11,868 nt of DNA from Candidatus Gerdarchaeota archaeon (GTDB lineage Archaea > Asgardarchaeota > Heimdallarchaeia > JABLTI01): positions 1-11,868 of the forward strand of contig JAEORJ010000116.1 of NCBI GenBank assembly GCA_016840945.1, read 5' to 3'. The position numbers were made by a program, and so were the translations under genes. Below are positions 1 through 7,394 of this stretch, one piece after another (position 1 is the first letter of the stretch; each line of letters begins with the position of its first letter). The notes below the pieces were generated by a model. That model was not told the origin of the DNA and did no database searches. It saw nothing but the letters and a program-made list of their open reading frames with translations.

Positions 1-84
1 GAAAAAAAAAATAAACACTAAATTTTTGAACTATGAAAAGATTAAGGTTTTAATAATTACCTCGAGAATAATAAGGTGAGGATT

Positions 85-3000
85 TTGAAAAGGGCTAAAT
101 TGATCAATATAGTAGTGCTAAGTATAGCTTTTCTATTATGTATAAATGTAATAATTGAAAGCACTACGAAGATAATTGATCCTTCGATTAAATTGATGAG
201 TATGCCTGATCAAGATCAGATTTTAACTATACAATCATATAATGATTGGGCTTATTACAAAAATATCTATATTGATAATAATTTTGCTGGAGTTAATGAT
301 TTTCCAGTTTTTATACAAATTGAATATGAATCAGGGAAAATGAATGTTGATTACAGTGATTTGCGTTTTGTCGCGAATGAACAAGAATTAGATTTTGAAA
401 TAGAGTATTTTGATAGTAATTATGCTTATCTTTGGATTAAGATTCCTACATTTCTATCTGGAACCAATGAAATACTGATGTTCTATGGTAATAGCGGGGC
501 AAATTCAACTGCTATTCCCCAAAATGTGTGGGATAATGATTATGTTATAGTTCAACACTTAGAAGAAACTAGTGGGTTACATTATGATTCAAGCAAGTGC
601 TTAAATAATGGCACAAATAGCGGATCTAATCAAAACGTTCAAGGAAAAATAGCTAAAGCAAATGAGTTTGATGGTGTTAATGATTATGTTCAAATACCTG
701 AAGCAACAAATTTGAAAATTAGAAATGCTATCACAATGGAAGCATGGATTAATCCACAAATTTATGATTATTGGAATACAATAATGGCAAAGAGTGAGTC
801 TGGGGATGGGTATAGAATAGTTTGGGGACCATCTAATGTATTAAAAGCTGATTTTTATATAAATAGTGTAAGGTATACTCCATCAACAACCTCATTAATA
901 CCTAGTAATACCTGGAGTTATGTAGCTGCAACATTTGATGGTTCATATATAAGACTATATGTGAACGGAGGTCTTTGGTCAGTAACATCTGCACCTGGTT
1001 TAATCAATGATAATAGTTATGATTTTACAATTGGTGATTGGATTGATCATAACAATGAACGAGGATTTGATGGGTCTATAGATGAAGTTCGAGTATCAAA
1101 TATCACCAGATCAAGTAACTGGTTAGCGCTATCATATGATCTTGTGGAGAATCAAGCAACAAGAGTTGTTTTCGGTGAAGAGCAAATCAATATACCGGAT
1201 AGTGATTCTGATGGATTAAATGATCAAGAAGAATCAACCTATGGAACAAATGCTACAAATCCTGACACAGATGGTGATGGATTACTAGACGGAGAAGAAG
1301 TGAAATTTTATTATTCAAATCCATTAGCTGTTGATACTGATTTTGATGGATTAACGGATTTTTACGAAGCTGATTACTATTTTTCCCATAAAATTAATTC
1401 ATTCTATGATTTCCAAAAAATCCTTGATTCAGATATTATAAGCGAAAAAACAAGAGATTATATTTACTTTAATTTTGAGGGGACAACAGATTCAGTTCCA
1501 TTTATTGGTGAAAATTATGTGCTCTATTTCGACTACACAACATCAAATTTTGAACTAAATCTCACAATTGACTGGAATGTCTATTCAAATTATAGCATAT
1601 ATTATCTAAGTTTTGGTGTTGGAAGATATGACAAAAATACCGGTTCATTACTCACGAATCAATACTTCCAGCTCCGAGATACATTAGAAAGTACTAGTGG
1701 TGAATTTAGAACTATTAATAATGTTGACAATCCAGAAATTAACACCCATGGATCTATAGATAATTTGGGCTTAGTAAGAAATGATGTTTTATTTACAATG
1801 AAAATATTGAATGGAACATCAACTATGATAGCAAAAGATGGGGAAGAACTCTTGGTAAATCAAACTTATGAAAATTTAAAAACTGGTATAAGTTGCATTT
1901 TCATTTGTTATGGACATGATACAACTTACCATGAAGATTACACTCAAGTAAGAGCTAAAAATATCTCTGCTACAATAGAGTATCCTAACACCCTTAATTT
2001 AAACTCATCTGACACTGATTTAGAAGGATTGTCAGATTTTGATGAAATAAACATCTACAATACTAATCCTGGATTAAATGATACTGATTATGACACAATA
2101 ACTGACTATGATGAGTTATTTATCTATGGCACTAACCCATTAGAAAGCGATACTGATCTAGATGGAATGAATGATGCATATGAGATTGTTTATGGCTTAA
2201 ATCCAATAACAAACGATTCTGAATTAGATTTTGACAATGACAATTTGATCAATATTATGGAATACAATTTTGGAACAAATCCTACTTCAAATGATACAGA
2301 TTTAGATGGATTATATGATTATTCTGAGATAATGATTTACAATACTAATCCAACAAATAACGATACAGATAGTGACTTATTATCGGATTTTGATGAAGTA
2401 ATAACATATAATACAAATCCTACATTATCTGATACAGATTATGACCTGGTCAATGATTGGGCTGAAATATTTCTCTATTCAATAAATCCTTTAGATAATG
2501 ATACTGATGATGATATGGTTTTGGATGGTATAGAATTACAATATGGAACTGATCCTAATACTAATGATACGGATTTAGATTTGCTAAGTGATTATGATGA
2601 ATTATATATTTGGAATACTAATCCAACATATAATGATACAGATTCTGATTCATTAATGGATTATTCTGAAGTAATAATCTATAATACTAATCCATTGGAT
2701 TCTGATACAGACGGGGATGCTTTGCTAGACGGTGAAGAGGTATTTCTTTATAACACAAATCCAAACAACAATGATACCGATGGTGACAGTTATCAAGATG
2801 GTATAGAAATAGAATATGGTTCTGATCCAAATGATGACCAAAGTATACCAGAAGCTTTAGATTCTGATAGCGATGGTATACCTGATTTTGAAGAAACAAT
2901 ATTAGGAACCAATCCTTATGATCCTGATACTGATCATGATGGTATAAATGATTATAATGAGGTATATGTTTGGGAAACCAATCCAAATAGTATAGACAGC

Positions 3001-3624
3001 GATAGTGATACCTTATATGACTATTATGAGATTTTCATTTATGAAACTGATCCGAACGATCCTGATTCCGATGGTGATTTTTTGGATGATAATGTTGAAT
3101 TGTTCACCTATGGCACCGATCCAAATGAAATTGACACAGACGATGATAATATTGGTGATTATCTTGAAATATTCTATTACTATACAAATCCTTCTTCGGA
3201 TGACAGTGATTATGATAACTTGAGTGATTATGATGAGATTTTCATATATGAAACAAATCCTTTGAGTGGCGATAGTGACAATGATTATTTGAATGACTTT
3301 CTCGAAATTGTAATAGGCACTGACCCTAATAATGAAGATACAGATGGTGACGGAGTAAATGATGGAGACGAATATTACTCTGGTAGAAACCCATTAAAGA
3401 TTTATGAATTGAATCGCATTTTTGGGTATTATTTTATTCCAATTTATGCTTTGATTGTTGTCATTCCTATTATTTTCCTATCAATTAGGGCGCGTCGTAG
3501 ACGTCAGAAGGAATTAGAATTAAAAGGGAAATTACAGGAAGTTATCAACACTGGTTATTCTTTTAGTCTTGAAGTTTTAGAAAAAGATGAGGAAGAAGAA
3601 AAAGATATTTTTGATGGAATGTAA
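85..3624 (+). CDS. Large membrane-anchored surface protein: DUF2341, LamG and about 23 thrombospondin type 3 repeats
   Basis: Predicted secreted, cell-surface protein of 1179 residues (numbered from the TTG at 85). I chose TTG because GGTGAG lies at 75-80, four bases upstream; the in-frame GTG at 76 lies inside that motif. A signal peptide or anchor spans residues 6-24. Residues ~55-150 look like DUF2341 (W-x-Y-Y-K opening, DLRF, FYGN near the end). Residues ~155-365 are a LamG/concanavalin-like domain (FDGVNDYV, MEAWI, WSYVAATFDG, IDEVRVSN). Three calcium-type repeats (371-429) are followed by a ~210-residue insert of unknown, probably beta-rich fold, then 20 repeats of about 23 residues (641-1103; pattern DTDxDxLxDxxE...YxTNP). 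A transmembrane helix (1116-1134) is followed by RARRRRQK and an acidic cytoplasmic tail. Repeats of this type bind calcium and form stiff rods in known proteins. Adhesion or envelope structure is inferred; no catalytic motif was seen. Confidence 0.9.
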   Translation: MKRAKLINIVVLSIAFLLCINVIIESTTKIIDPSIKLMSMPDQDQILTIQSYNDWAYYKNIYIDNNFAGVNDFPVFIQIEYESGKMNVDYSDLRFVANEQELDFEIEYFDSNYAYLWIKIPTFLSGTNEILMFYGNSGANSTAIPQNVWDNDYVIVQHLEETSGLHYDSSKCLNNGTNSGSNQNVQGKIAKANEFDGVNDYVQIPEATNLKIRNAITMEAWINPQIYDYWNTIMAKSESGDGYRIVWGPSNVLKADFYINSVRYTPSTTSLIPSNTWSYVAATFDGSYIRLYVNGGLWSVTSAPGLINDNSYDFTIGDWIDHNNERGFDGSIDEVRVSNITRSSNWLALSYDLVENQATRVVFGEEQINIPDSDSDGLNDQEESTYGTNATNPDTDGDGLLDGEEVKFYYSNPLAVDTDFDGLTDFYEADYYFSHKINSFYDFQKILDSDIISEKTRDYIYFNFEGTTDSVPFIGENYVLYFDYTTSNFELNLTIDWNVYSNYSIYYLSFGVGRYDKNTGSLLTNQYFQLRDTLESTSGEFRTINNVDNPEINTHGSIDNLGLVRNDVLFTMKILNGTSTMIAKDGEELLVNQTYENLKTGISCIFICYGHDTTYHEDYTQVRAKNISATIEYPNTLNLNSSDTDLEGLSDFDEINIYNTNPGLNDTDYDTITDYDELFIYGTNPLESDTDLDGMNDAYEIVYGLNPITNDSELDFDNDNLINIMEYNFGTNPTSNDTDLDGLYDYSEIMIYNTNPTNNDTDSDLLSDFDEVITYNTNPTLSDTDYDLVNDWAEIFLYSINPLDNDTDDDMVLDGIELQYGTDPNTNDTDLDLLSDYDELYIWNTNPTYNDTDSDSLMDYSEVIIYNTNPLDSDTDGDALLDGEEVFLYNTNPNNNDTDGDSYQDGIEIEYGSDPNDDQSIPEALDSDSDGIPDFEETILGTNPYDPDTDHDGINDYNEVYVWETNPNSIDSDSDTLYDYYEIFIYETDPNDPDSDGDFLDDNVELFTYGTDPNEIDTDDDNIGDYLEIFYYYTNPSSDDSDYDNLSDYDEIFIYETNPLSGDSDNDYLNDFLEIVIGTDPNNEDTDGDGVNDGDEYYSGRNPLKIYELNRIFGYYFIPIYALIVVIPIIFLSIRARRRRQKELELKGKLQEVINTGYSFSLEVLEKDEEEEKDIFDGM
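1195..1371 (+). repeat. First block of calcium-binding thrombospondin-3-like repeats (3 units)
   Basis: Three protein-level repeats with the DSDSDGLND, DTDGDGLLDGEE and DTDFDGLTD cores, directly after the LamG-like domain. The alternating Asp residues are the calcium ligands in thrombospondin type 3 and related dockerin-like loops. The third unit breaks off into the unknown insert domain instead of ending in the usual TNP. Confidence 0.8.
2005..3393 (+). repeat. Second block of about 20 thrombospondin-3-like repeats
   Basis: A tandem series of about 20 units of 22-23 residues (one has a longer linker, one is degenerate). Each has an Asp-rich loop (typically DTDxDxLxD), an acidic helix start (E-I/L) and an aromatic residue, then TNP or TDP. 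Protein periodicity is strong but the DNA copies differ at many positions, so this is an old, diverged array under protein-level selection and not a recent DNA expansion. Seven units carry an NDT sequon overlapping the start of the calcium loop. Confidence 0.85.
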
Positions 3625-3626
3625 GC

Positions 3627-3644
3627 TTTTTTTCTTTCTTTTTT
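3627..3644 (+). terminator. Oligo-T tract after the surface-protein gene
   Basis: Pyrimidine-only, T-dominated tract starting two bases after the TAA of the surface-protein gene. Archaeal RNA polymerase ends transcription at T-rich runs without needing a hairpin, and none is evident here. This separates the gene from the next one, which has its own TATA candidate. Confidence 0.55.
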
Positions 3645-3655
3645 ATGTTACCTCG

Positions 3656-3663
3656 TTTTATAA
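3656..3663 (+). promoter_or_regulatory. Candidate TATA box for the RmuC-like gene
   Basis: TTTTATAA lies 53-60 bases upstream of the ATG at 3716. A start of transcription about 25 bases downstream would leave a leader of roughly 25-30 bases that contains the GAGGTG ribosome binding site at 3702-3707. It is assigned by position and resemblance only. Confidence 0.4.
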
Positions 3664-3715
3664 GCAAGATTTGATTGATTATTAGTGGAAATAAAACAGC
3701 CGAGGTGTAGGTGAA

Positions 3716-4549
3716 ATGGCTGATTTAATCATTTACATTTTAATTTCAACAGCTTGTGCTTTAGGATTAATAGGATTGATAGTTCAAATCATAATTCATA
3801 AAAAGAAAAGATTAGAAGTAGATATTTACAAAGAGCAGATGCAATATGCTGTTGATCAAACAACACGAGAGATGCAGAAGTTCTTTGATTATCTCCAACT
3901 TAAACCCACTACTAAGGGAGGTTTTGGTGAAAATATTGTTGATATGTTATTATCTAATTTACCTAAAAAATTCGTAAAGAAACAATATTCTCCAAATGAT
4001 ATTTCTGGTAGTAGAATAGATTTTGCTGTTCAATTACCGAACAGTAATCTACTCATACCTATCGATTGTAAATTTATTACTCCAAAATACATTGAGGAAA
4101 ATCCTGATTTTCATCTTGATAAAATATCTGTTGATAGACTCAATAAGGAAATAATTAGGAGAGCTAAAGAAATAGCAAAGTATGTTAAATCAGCTGAAAC
4201 AACAGATTTTGTTTTAATATTTATCCCTGACATTATTTTCAGTGTTATAGAGAGTTCAACTTTTCAAGAATTAGCAATAATGAATATTATTCCCACAAAC
4301 TCAAGTGGTTTGTTAAGCACTATTTTTATGATTAATATGCAACATCGATTTATGACCTTAAATAGCGCTGCAAATAGGTTTGGTTATATTCAAATGAATA
4401 TTTGCCAGGGATTACGTGAAGTAGTTGAAAAAATGAGAATTGGTACAACACAATTACAAAATAGCCTAAACAATTTTTCTGATGCAATGACTGATGTTAT
4501 TGAGTTAAATACCTTACTTGAAACATTAGGCGAAGCAAATAATGATTAG
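3716..4549 (+). CDS. rmuC: RmuC-family protein (DNA recombination/limiting), membrane anchored
   Basis: RmuC proteins have a restriction-endonuclease-like (PD-(D/E)XK) core, and bacterial members limit inversions and recombination at repeated DNA; the reaction is poorly defined. Seen here: an N-terminal transmembrane helix (~4-27) followed by KKKR, a short coiled-coil-like stretch (~35-60), and the RmuC core. Core motifs are GGFGEN (E72), RIDFAVQLP (D102), IPIDCKF (D117 and K119) and DFVLIFIP (164-171). E72, D102 and D117-x-K119 fit the expected nuclease-like acidic set. At 277 residues it is shorter than bacterial RmuC (about 400-500), mainly because the long N-terminal coiled coil is reduced. 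GAGGTG at 3702-3707 supports the ATG. It ends 12 bases from a convergent gene, so it looks monocistronic. Family confidence is high; function in an archaeon is inferred. Confidence 0.85.
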   Translation: MADLIIYILISTACALGLIGLIVQIIIHKKKRLEVDIYKEQMQYAVDQTTREMQKFFDYLQLKPTTKGGFGENIVDMLLSNLPKKFVKKQYSPNDISGSRIDFAVQLPNSNLLIPIDCKFITPKYIEENPDFHLDKISVDRLNKEIIRRAKEIAKYVKSAETTDFVLIFIPDIIFSVIESSTFQELAIMNIIPTNSSGLLSTIFMINMQHRFMTLNSAANRFGYIQMNICQGLREVVEKMRIGTTQLQNSLNNFSDAMTDVIELNTLLETLGEANND

Positions 4550-4561
4550 ATTTAACCTCAT

Positions 4562-5296
4562 TTAAAATGACGCTTTATTGATATTTGGATCAAAGAAGCT
4601 GATGATAACCTTTAGATTTTCATCATAGAAATCAAAATCGTAAAATCGATAATATTGAAGATTTACCAATTGCATTTCTTTATTAGAGATCCAGCTAGGT
4701 TTCATATTTGCTGCTTTAACAAATGAAATAAGAGCTCTGATGTCCGCTGGAGTATCTGCTGTAGGTGAGAGATTCTCCTTAAATTCAGTTTTAAGATCTT
4801 CTAAAAAGGTATTATCTCTTAAACCATAATGGGGTTGAGATAACAATAAAATGGGTATAACAATAAAAGGCAATAAAATAATACCAAATATAGTTATAAA
4901 CACTAATTTTATTGTAATATTTTTAGGATTTTTAATTAAGACTTCTTTTTTAATTAATGATGAAATTAAACTCTCTTCCACAATGGTAAATGAATCAGTA
5001 AAACGTTTTATCCAATGCTCAACAGTATATTCTTTAGGACAATCTCGGATATAAGAAAACATCTCATCTAAAAATGGATCACCAATGTAACTATCATCAA
5101 TGACTTTTAAAATGACAGTATGCTCATCACGAATTTTTAAAGCAATTCTTTTTTCAATAACAAGATCATAAAGGAAGGCAGTTATTATTGCCTTTACATA
5201 ATTCCCGTATTGATTAATTATACCATATTTTCCTATTCTAAGCATTAATAGCTTATCAACAGTATATAATTTTGACAAGTGTACCACAATTATCAT
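4562..5296 (-). CDS. GPP34/GOLPH3-like protein with an embedded hydrophobic membrane segment
   Basis: A 244-residue protein that I read as a divergent member of the GPP34 (GOLPH3/Vps74) family. In eukaryotes these are peripheral Golgi proteins that bind PI4P and glycosyltransferase tails; bacterial relatives are largely uncharacterised. Matching stretches, in family order, are an N-terminal Leu-rich helix (15-20), VIDDSYIGDPFLDEMF (65-80; compare VIDSSKTGEVLLDETL in Vps74), TVEHWIKRF (91-99), VEESLISSLIKKEVLIK (106-122), and a late helix with DIRALISFVKAA (185-196). Residues ~130-152 are strongly hydrophobic with internal prolines, at about the place of the membrane-touching beta-hairpin of GOLPH3. 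By manual alignment the PI4P-binding arginines are not kept (T104 and E107 at the two helix positions). The ATG at 5296 has no clear ribosome binding site; GTG at 5287 or TTG at 5278 are alternatives. The family call rests on alignment from memory. Confidence 0.7.
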   Translation of the reverse strand: MIIVVHLSKLYTVDKLLMLRIGKYGIINQYGNYVKAIITAFLYDLVIEKRIALKIRDEHTVILKVIDDSYIGDPFLDEMFSYIRDCPKEYTVEHWIKRFTDSFTIVEESLISSLIKKEVLIKNPKNITIKLVFITIFGIILLPFIVIPILLLSQPHYGLRDNTFLEDLKTEFKENLSPTADTPADIRALISFVKAANMKPSWISNKEMQLVNLQYYRFYDFDFYDENLKVIISFFDPNINKASF

Positions 5297-5387
5297 TATT
5301 AATAATCATTATTGAATATTTTTACTAGAAATTTTTTCGAATTGATATAGTATTAACTTACTTTACAATTGATTAATTCAAACAAAG

Positions 5388-5396
5388 TTATATTTA
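5388..5396 (+). promoter_or_regulatory. Candidate TATA box for the acyltransferase-like gene
   Basis: TTATATTTA lies 60-68 bases upstream of the ATG at 5456, inside the 159-base divergent spacer. It would give a leader of about 40 bases containing weak purine-rich motifs (AGGTAG at 5435-5440). The whole spacer is AT-rich, so chance matches are likely. Confidence 0.3.
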
Positions 5397-5455
5397 GGAA
5401 CAATTTTTGTTACTTGGGATAAGTTTTTCCAAATAGGTAGATGTGGATATAACTA

Positions 5456-6871
5456 ATGAATTTAATTGGAAAAAACACTGATTTATCTTACATTGAAAGC
5501 TCAAAATTACCACGAAGGATTATAACCTTTGATTTTCTTAGAGGATTAGCTATTTTTGCGATGACTTTTATGCATACATTTGAACATTTGTATGATTACA
5601 CTTGGGTAAAAGAAGACTCAAGCAAAATACTTAGTTTACCATTACCTGTTCTACTTATTGGCTTGATTACTTTCTTTTTTATGTCATGGAATGATTTTTT
5701 CTTATTAATTTCATCAACTGTAAACTCTTATTCAATTTCTAATAAGATAAAAAATAATCCCGCTAGACAGATATTAATAAAACAGGTTATAACTGGTTTT
5801 GGAATCTTACTGGCAGGAGTTTTTGCTGATAATTTGGGGTATTGGGGTTACTTTGGTCAATCATTGTTAACTGGTGATTGGCGAAATCTTCGTCCTCTCT
5901 GGGAGAGATTTTTCACCATGAATACTCTTCAAATTATTGGTTGGAGTATGATTATTAATGGTATAATTCAAGTATTGTTATTAAGAAAAAATGGATACAA
6001 AAAATTTCTTAGAAATATGTTAGTTTATGCTATATTAATTATTAGTGTTCTAGTTTCAACTACTTTTATTCATAATTGGGTTGATAATATGCCTTGGATT
6101 GTACCTGAAAATCCTCCCCCTAGTATTTATGATAATACTAAATGGCCAAGCCAATTTTTCCAAGCAGAAAACGCTTCATTTAAAGCTTGGATAATGGCAT
6201 TATTAGCAGGAGATTTAGAGCCACTATTCCCGTATTTAGCAACCTCTTTTAGTGGTACTATGATTGGAATGACTCTCGCACAAGAGAAGCCAGTTAGAAG
6301 ATTGCCTTTATGGGGAGCTTTAGGTGGATTGGGTATGATGGGAACTGGTGGTATACTTTTATGGCGTGGATTTTTTACATTAAGTAATGGTCGACCAGCT
6401 ATTGGTAACTATATGTTAAAAGCAGGAGGTCAAATTTGCGCTATAATGCTTATTTTTCATTTGGTGGAGTATAAAGGAAAAGCTGCGAAGTTTGCTAAAA
6501 ATCCAATAGTAAAATATATGCGATTATGGAGTATGGCTTCTTTAACGATTTATTGTTTACAGATATTTGAAATTTTACCAAGATGGGTGTTATCAAATAT
6601 GCTAAGAATGTTTAGCCATCCAATTAATCTTTTAAAATCATCTATATTTGGATTTGGAAAAGAATATCTTGCTATTTTAGTGGCACTGTTTTGTTTAGTA
6701 TATTTCAATGCTGTGGTGTCAATTTGGGCTAAATTTAATTTTAAATTTAGTTTTGAGTGGGTTATAGCAAAATTGGCAAGTTTTGGTAGTAAACAATCAT
6801 CTCATCGATTAAATATTGCATATTTAATGAATAATATTGAATGGCTCAATTATAATAATATTAAGAAATAA
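5456..6871 (+). CDS. Multi-pass membrane protein, HGSNAT/DUF1624-type acyltransferase-like
   Basis: An integral membrane protein of 471 residues with about ten hydrophobic segments. The N-terminus carries the motif typical of the heparan-alpha-glucosaminide N-acetyltransferase/DUF1624/DUF418 group: RIITFDFLRGLAIFAMTFMH (21-40), with D26, R29, G30 and H40. A later segment, LEPLFPYLATSFSGTMIG (254-271), resembles the PLFPWL...GAALG motif of the same group, and residues 433-447 (FEWVIAKLASFGSK) resemble its C-terminal signature. Members move acyl groups across or at the membrane onto sugars, but the substrate cannot be read from this sequence. I did not identify the catalytic histidine by alignment. 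A soluble loop with many prolines (209-235) lies mid-protein. It is divergent from the GOLPH3-like gene and convergent with the DUF134 gene 21 bases away. Confidence 0.65.
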   Translation: MNLIGKNTDLSYIESSKLPRRIITFDFLRGLAIFAMTFMHTFEHLYDYTWVKEDSSKILSLPLPVLLIGLITFFFMSWNDFFLLISSTVNSYSISNKIKNNPARQILIKQVITGFGILLAGVFADNLGYWGYFGQSLLTGDWRNLRPLWERFFTMNTLQIIGWSMIINGIIQVLLLRKNGYKKFLRNMLVYAILIISVLVSTTFIHNWVDNMPWIVPENPPPSIYDNTKWPSQFFQAENASFKAWIMALLAGDLEPLFPYLATSFSGTMIGMTLAQEKPVRRLPLWGALGGLGMMGTGGILLWRGFFTLSNGRPAIGNYMLKAGGQICAIMLIFHLVEYKGKAAKFAKNPIVKYMRLWSMASLTIYCLQIFEILPRWVLSNMLRMFSHPINLLKSSIFGFGKEYLAILVALFCLVYFNAVVSIWAKFNFKFSFEWVIAKLASFGSKQSSHRLNIAYLMNNIEWLNYNNIKK

Positions 6872-6892
6872 TTAACAAAACAATGAAATGAA

Positions 6893-7258
6893 TTAACTTT
6901 CATTTAAAACACATTGATTTTCAATGATTATTTTTTTTCCCTGAGTCACCATTAACAATATCTTTTGTCTACCTGACTCCAATAAACGCCAAATGGTTCC
7001 TCTCGAGACATTCATTAATTCACCTGCTTGATCCTGATTTAATCCTTCTAAATCCACCAATCTCATAGCTTCGTATTCTGCAATAGTTAGTATTATTTCA
7101 ACATTATTTAGTAAAGGACTTGGAATCACTTCATTAACTTTTGGAAAGTCTTCGACTAGCACTTCTTTTAATGGTCGTCCCCTTGATATGTAATCTGAAT
7201 CATCATCAAAACTACTTGGTCCCATTCTTCTTCCTCTTCTGCAACGATAATATCTCAT
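6893..7258 (-). CDS. DUF134-family helix-turn-helix regulator
   Basis: A 121-residue protein. Residues 50-115 match the DUF134 family (a sigma-70 region-4-like helix-turn-helix group) closely: LTIAEYEAMRLVDLEGL (57-73), QDQAGELMNVSRGTIWRLLE (75-94) with the HTH at ~73-97, then SGRQKI and a short beta-like tail (GKKIIIE). The basic N-terminal CRRGRR corresponds to the family's conserved RPRKCRR start, here followed by an unusual acidic insertion (FDDDSDY, 17-23). AGGAG at 7267-7271 (minus strand) lies eight bases before the ATG. DUF134 genes commonly sit beside NifX-like and MinD-like genes, as here. It is divergent from that operon and is its likely regulator, probably acting at the palindrome at 7344-7359. 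Whether it senses metal or an Fe-S cluster is unknown; only C6 and C116 are available. Confidence 0.9.
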   Translation of the reverse strand: MRYYRCRRGRRMGPSSFDDDSDYISRGRPLKEVLVEDFPKVNEVIPSPLLNNVEIILTIAEYEAMRLVDLEGLNQDQAGELMNVSRGTIWRLLESGRQKILLMVTQGKKIIIENQCVLNES

Positions 7259-7330
7259 CAGATCTACTCCTAGTAATTCTACTTTATTATTCGGTAAATT
7301 TGTCTTTTAATCTTTTTGTTCGTATGCACA

Positions 7331-7343
7331 AAAATATTTATAA
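7331..7343. promoter_or_regulatory. TATA box candidate shared by the divergent DUF134 and NifX/MinD units
   Basis: The AAAATATTTATAA stretch reads as a TATA box on the plus strand (ATTTATAA) and on the minus strand (TTATAAAT). On the plus strand a transcript start near 7363-7368 would leave a ~30-base leader with GGTGA at 7385-7389. On the minus strand a start near 7311 leaves a ~50-base leader with AGGAG. Dual use is inferred. Confidence 0.45.
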
Positions 7344-7359
7344 GTTAGGTTAAACTAAC
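7344..7359. promoter_or_regulatory. 16-base palindrome, candidate operator of the NifX/MinD operon
   Basis: GTTAGGTTAAACTAAC is an imperfect dyad (14 of 16 positions symmetric) immediately downstream of the TATA candidate, between it and the expected plus-strand transcription start. A protein bound here would block polymerase for the plus operon while lying upstream of the minus-strand promoter. A T7 run follows (7360-7366), so hairpin-plus-T termination was considered, but the site lies before the expected start of the plus transcript. Confidence 0.5.
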
Positions 7360-7394
7360 TTTTTTTGATATTATTACTAATTTAGGTGAAAAAT

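Noticed and set aside
2687..2986. 99-codon antisense open frame inside the repeat gene
   Set aside because: It is rich in His, Tyr, Leu and Gln, which is what the reverse complement of Asp/Asn-rich repeats produces. No ribosome binding site or family resemblance.
3005..3223. 72-codon frame on the plus strand inside the repeat gene
   Set aside because: A shifted frame of the same repeats (Ile/Met-rich); the main frame has clear domain periodicity.
2005..3393. Regular repeats as a possible CRISPR array or recent DNA satellite
   Set aside because: The period is that of a 22-23 residue protein unit inside one long open frame; copies differ at many bases and there are no spacers.
4851..5054. 67-codon plus-strand frame opposite the GOLPH3-like gene
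   Set aside because: Lies wholly within the minus-strand gene, across its hydrophobic segment; no supporting signals.
7141..7353. 70-codon plus-strand frame across the DUF134 start and the divergent promoter
   Set aside because: Overlaps a clearly recognised gene antisense and runs through the TATA/operator region; composition is hydrophobic noise.
7344..7366. Palindrome plus T7 as an intrinsic terminator
   Set aside because: No plus-strand gene ends upstream of it (the neighbour is divergent) and it lies before the expected transcript start, so an operator fits better.
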